Shown here one piece after another: positions 59,840 through 64,000 of a stretch of DNA of 64,000 nt (the stretch's first letter is position 1; the number at the start of each line of letters is the position of its first letter). A program made the translations under genes and the position numbers. The DNA comes from Lithospermum erythrorhizon. Taxonomy: Eukaryota; Streptophyta; Magnoliopsida; Boraginales; Boraginaceae. Under the pieces are notes generated by a model that made no database searches, had not been told where the DNA came from, and saw nothing but the letters and a program-made list of their open reading frames with translations. The stretch lies in NCBI GenBank assembly GCA_019722365.1, contig JADFUC010002065.1, positions 1 to 64,000 of the forward strand. The letters are read 5' to 3'.

Positions 59840-62800
59840 ATGGCTACCGTTATTGCTACTCCTAGGCTAAACCGCTCGGCCTTGAAAGTGCAAAATTTGA
59901 ATAACTTCGAATTTTTGGCGAGTGGTCTCGAAACTTGAGAATCATTATCAAGCAAGAGAATTTGAATGCATCTTGAACAATAAGGTTCCCTTGAAACCTA
60001 ATGATAGTGCCTCCCATTAGGAAAAGGGATCCCCACAACCTGAGTACGTCTTTGGTAGTGTCGATGTTTCATGCTTGCCAATATGGAATTGCCGTTCCAA
60101 ATTCAATATGAAAGGTGGCGACATATGACATATACCCGGCAACTTGAGGAATTATTAGAAGGAAGCTGGCTTGAAGATATGACAGCATGCGTGGCTGCAA
60201 GTAGACGTGGCCCAGGCAGACGGGAGCCATGACCACCAATATCATTAAAATGATTGGCTTGATCGTCGACTCAGCATACAGGCACCGGTGTCTCCAAGAA
60301 GCGGGCGTGGATACCGTCACGAAGTCTCTTCCCGGACAAAATTCTCTCGGTTTATTAAGTGAACTTCCAATATGCACAAGTTTGAGTTATCTCTAAGCAG
60401 AAGCGCATAAGATGATCACGAATCTTTGAAGAGACGAACTTTGGAATGAACTAAAACTACACTCACTTACATTTTGGTGCAGAAAGTAAGAAGAAGAAAG
60501 TTTACCGGCAAGGCCAACGGTTCGAAATGTCGAGGTTGTTGGAAGGGAGCTAGGAGGATGTGAGTGTCATTATTACGAGAGCCTAGGTCCTTGGAAGTCG
60601 GCGTCACGAGGGAAGTTCACAGATGATAGGAAGAATGGTCTCACGACCGCTCAGCCTACAGGTATGTATGTTATTGAAGTTTGTACAACTTCTAATTCTA
60701 CTTCGTGGGTGCTAGACACCGGTTGTGGTTCTCATATTTGTCGTAATATGCAGGAACTCAAGTCAAGTAGAAGACTCGAAAGAGGGGAAATGGATCTGCG
60801 TGTGGGAAATGGCGCGAAGGTTGCGGCCCTTGCAGTAGGATCCATTAGTTTAAATTTGCCCCACCGGGCACTTGTTTAGAACTTATCTCGGTTTACTATG
60901 TACAGTTAGGGAATATTATTCTATTTACGTTTTGAATAATGATGGTTTTCATTTTGATAGATCCCGAATGAATTAGGATCGCGGGAATGGGGTAGTATTT
61001 GGTACTGACTTTCCACTTGAAAATGAATACATCGTTTTTAGACATGATTAATGAGTCATATAACATAAACTTAAAACGGAATAAGCCTAAACAAGCAAAC
61101 ATACACATGGCGTTGCGGACTAGGTCCACGTGCGAGAGACGAATCAGAAACTCCGCTCCGGTGGAGATACTTGAAGGTTTCGATTATGAATCATACGATA
61201 AGTGTGAGTGCTTTTATGCAGGCAAATTAGTAGAAATCTGCGCTCAGCTTAAATGAAGGGCAAGTGATTTATTGGGGATCATCTGTGATGTATGTGGGCG
61301 GTGTTACATGTCTGAGGAGGTTATAAGCGCCGTTACATTTGCGTATTTCTGATGAATGCGGTTTGTGTATCGATGAGACCACCAAACATGAATCCTTTGA
61401 GAAATTCAAAGAGGTTCCAAAATGAAGTACAAACCAATTGAACAAGACAATAAAGATTCTCCGATTAGATATAGAGGTGGAGAATATTTGAATCTGAGTT
61501 CGATACTCGTCTTAGAGAGTGTGTGGTATTGTTTCACAACTCGCTCCGGCCCGAGGAAGCATCCTGTATGCAATGGCATGTCCGAAAGGAGAAATCGAAC
61601 CCTTGACATGGTTAGATCTATGATGAAGCCTATCGATCTACCGGTTAATTTATGGGGATATGCGCTTCTAAGCTGACCTTTGTAAGCAGATGTCCAACAG
61701 TCGGCGGATAAAACTCCCGTAGGCGTGGTTTGGGAAGATTCCCAAAGTTGGGTTTTAAGATTTGGGGTACGTGAAGCTTATGTTAAGAGATTAATAAAGA
61801 TAAACTTGCGCCCAATCGATAAATCTTATTCGTAGGATATCCAAGGGAAACGGTTAGTTCACTACTTTGTACGAAGGCGGGGAGAATAAAATCTTCATTG
61901 CTAGAGCGAATTATTCTTGAAAGGAATGTTGTCGAAGAATTTAGAAGTAATGGTGTTAAATCTTGATGAAGCTTCAGTGATAATCGATGTCGATGCATCA
62001 ATGCGAGGCATGTCTGACAGCGCCACAAGTGGAACCTTCTTTCATAGAAGATCGGTTCTTGATCCACGAGCGTGGAAGAAGCCGACTCTAGGAGATCAGC
62101 GAGGGATCGCCACGAACGAGCGGTTGGTATGGTGAAGCTTTCATCGTGAAAGTGGCGTGTCGCTTAACTACAAAGAAGCAATGAATAGTAAGGATCGACA
62201 AATGGCAAATAGCCGCATACAATCACGAGATGGATTCTATGTACCCAAGCGAGGTTTGGTCCTTTGTTGGATTGCAAATGGGGCTCGCCTATTGAATGTA
62301 AATGGAGTATTTAAGAAGAAACATGATAAGAGCGAGCGTTGATGTTTTCAAAAGCTAGACTTGTAGCGAAGGTTTCAAACAAGTTCACGGAGTGGACTAT
62401 GTGAGCTTTTACTCGCCGGTGGCTATGCCTAAAAATCCATCCGGATAATCTTAGCCATTCTTTGCGTTTACCGTGACTATGAAATATGGCAAATGGATGT
62501 AAAACCCGATTTCTGAATGGAAATTTAGAGGAAAGATGTGTACATGGTACAGCCTCCGGGCTTACGTGTCTAAAGGACCTAAGAAGGTATACAAGTTGCA
62601 AAAGTTCATTTATGGTCTTAACCGGGCGTCAGCAGTTGGAATCTACGTTTTGATGAATCCCGATCAAAGAGTACGGTTTCGTGAGCAGAAGAAGAATCTT
62701 GTGTATACAAGAAGGTAAGTGGGAGTTATGTATCATTCATAGTCACGTATGTAGATGACATATAACATCATTGAACGGCGTGGGATTACTAAACTCGGTC

Positions 62801-63725
62801 AAAGGATTGGTACGTAGAAAATGTTTCTCGATAGAGGACTTAGGCGAAGCCTTGACATATACTTGGAATAAAGATCCACCGAGAGATCGAGCAGGGAGGC
62901 GATTGGATTTTGTCGGGGATACTTATGTGAATAAAAGGTGCGCAAGGTTGGCAATAATTAATTCAGAGGGGTAATCTCCACATGAGACATGGAGTTCAAC
63001 TCGGCGAGCCTGATGTCCACGCTACTAGTCTTTGAGATGAGCAGAATGAAAAAGACATGCCTTATCTTCGCTATAGGATCCATCGTGTATGCCGTGTTGT
63101 GCGCTTCAGACTTTGATGTGTCTTATACTTGTAGTAGCCAACATTAGATACCAAAATTTATCCGGTGAAAGCCCAGCAGTTGCGGTGAAATGCGTCTTGA
63201 AGTATACAAGAAGAACTAAAGATGCTTGGTATATGGTGGAGATGAAAGTGCGGTGGCAGGGGTACACGGCGCCCGGTTTTCAAGCCAGCGAGGCGACTAT
63301 CGTTCCAGGTCTGGGTATGTATTTTTGTCACCAGCGGTGGAAGCGATATCTTGGAGGAGTTCCAAGCAATCTTGTGCCGATTCTACAGTCGGAGAGTACA
63401 TCGCGGCGTCTGAAGTCGCTAAGAAGCATGTTGGATAAAGAAGTTCGTGACCGAACTTGTGGGTGTGGTACCTAGCGTTGAGGACCGGTGGAGTTGCTTT
63501 GTGTGACAATCTTTAGGCGATAGCTCAGCTAAAGACCCCGAGCAAATCCACAAATCCAAGCACGTACTCGAAGTATCACTGATTAGAGATATGCTTATAG
63601 AGGTGATGTCAAGTATGTAAAGTAGAAGCGAGGCAGTCGGCCGGCCGCTACTAAACCACTAAGTCGGGCAGCGTGATGAGCGTCACGGCCCGAGCATCGT
63701 CTTAGGCAGAGATGTCGCGGTATGG
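59840..63725 (+). pseudogene. copia C gag-pol polyprotein remnant
   Basis: The gag start MATVIATPRLNRSALKVQ (59840) leads into a gag-like NNFEFLASGLE. Protease at about 60703-60860: SWVLDTGCGSHIC (D-T-G catalytic triad intact), then GEMDLRVGNGAKVAALAVGS. GAG-pre-integrase at about 61090-61240: ILEGFDYESYDKCECF and AGKLVE. Integrase at 61420-61680: RYRGGEYLN, GMSERRNRTLDMVRSMM. RT at about 62340-62780: KARLVAK, IWQMDV-like, FLNG, then a VDDI box near 62755. RNase H at 63226-63438: RSGYVFLSPAVEAISWRSSK, GEYIAASEVAKK, continuing with VELLCDN-like to about 63600. The copia domain order is complete. There are many frameshifts. Confidence 0.82.
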
Positions 63726-64000
63726 TGTTAGGTTAAGTGGGAATCGGAGTATGTATCTATTGTGTTATGTGAACAAATATTTGGAATATTATTGCTTCTT
63801 ATATTTTAATATATTTGTTTCTTTATGTCCTATATATTTAGAATTTACATATAATATACATGTAGTGTATCACCGATGAGTGAAAGGTTAAATCTAGGTT
63901 AGTCTATGTTTTTCTAGAGAGGTAACATGAGCCCCATTAATTCTAGCCTCTTGGCTGCAGAAGCATGCAGGATAGCCCAGGCATGGTCGGGATCGCGATA
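63726..64000. other. 3' untranslated DNA of copia C to window end
   Basis: AT-rich, with TATATTTAGAATTTACATATAA-like sequence. The 3' LTR should begin near or beyond this point, but no similarity to 56842-57782 was seen. Confidence 0.4.

Larger units (their letters stand above)
56842..64000 (+). mobile_element. Ty1/copia element C, partial (runs off the right edge)
   Basis: The 5' LTR is about 56842-57782. Its end, TTTCCATCA, is followed by GTGGCATCATGAGCC, an altered tRNA-Met primer-binding site. A leader of about 2 kb precedes a gag start at 59840. gag, protease, integrase, RT and RNase H remnants run to about 63720. The 3' LTR was not recognised before the window ends. It truncates the LINE at about 56.83 kb. 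Confidence 0.75.

Noticed and set aside
1..64000. tRNA, rRNA or other structured RNA genes
   Set aside because: No cloverleaf, rRNA-like stretch or snRNA-type promoter was recognised by reading. A covariance-model scan would be needed to exclude small ones.

Overview
The window reads as nuclear DNA of a flowering plant, most likely a eudicot. It has AT-rich spacers, a plant CC-NB-LRR gene, a plant AP2-domain gene and a very high load of plant-type retrotransposons and CACTA transposons. The species cannot be named from the sequence. The Tat-type Ty3/gypsy element with an antisense extra reading frame is of a kind known in several plant families, so it does not decide the question.

Only two host genes are convincing, both on the minus strand in the centre. 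One is an NLR immune-receptor gene (18.4-22.0 kb) with a full CC-NB-ARC-LRR layout but a frameshift and an in-frame stop late in the LRR. The other is an intact single-exon gene for a protein with two divergent AP2 domains and an acidic tail (23.3-24.5 kb). They are flanked by two related LTR elements without recognisable gag/pol (1.2-3.9 kb and 24.8-27.8 kb).

Left block: a non-autonomous CACTA-like element (4281-16056) is split by a decayed Tat-like Ty3/gypsy element (4704-14793, minus strand). It holds gag, protease, RT/RNase H and integrase remnants, plus a convergent antisense reading frame that has its own TATA box. TSDs are TAGAG/TAGAC.

Right block (about 28.6-56.8 kb): a LINE on the plus strand is broken by later insertions. 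A long-LTR gypsy remnant (29122-33908) lies in its 5' part. A copia element (copia A, 36723-55313, TSD AAACT) sits inside its reverse transcriptase. Copia A is itself invaded by inverted gypsy LTR material (about 37.4-43.4 kb), by a second copia element (copia B, 44301-about 49351) inside its RT/RNase H, and by a CACTA element (50028-55185, TSD AAT) inside its 3' LTR. A third copia element (copia C, from about 56.84 kb) runs off the right edge.

No RNA genes, CRISPR arrays or bacterial-type operons were seen. All element proteins are broken by stops and frameshifts. What is most worth following up is the nested insertion history, the antisense frame in the Tat-like element, the unusual MHD motif of the NLR and the double-AP2 gene.
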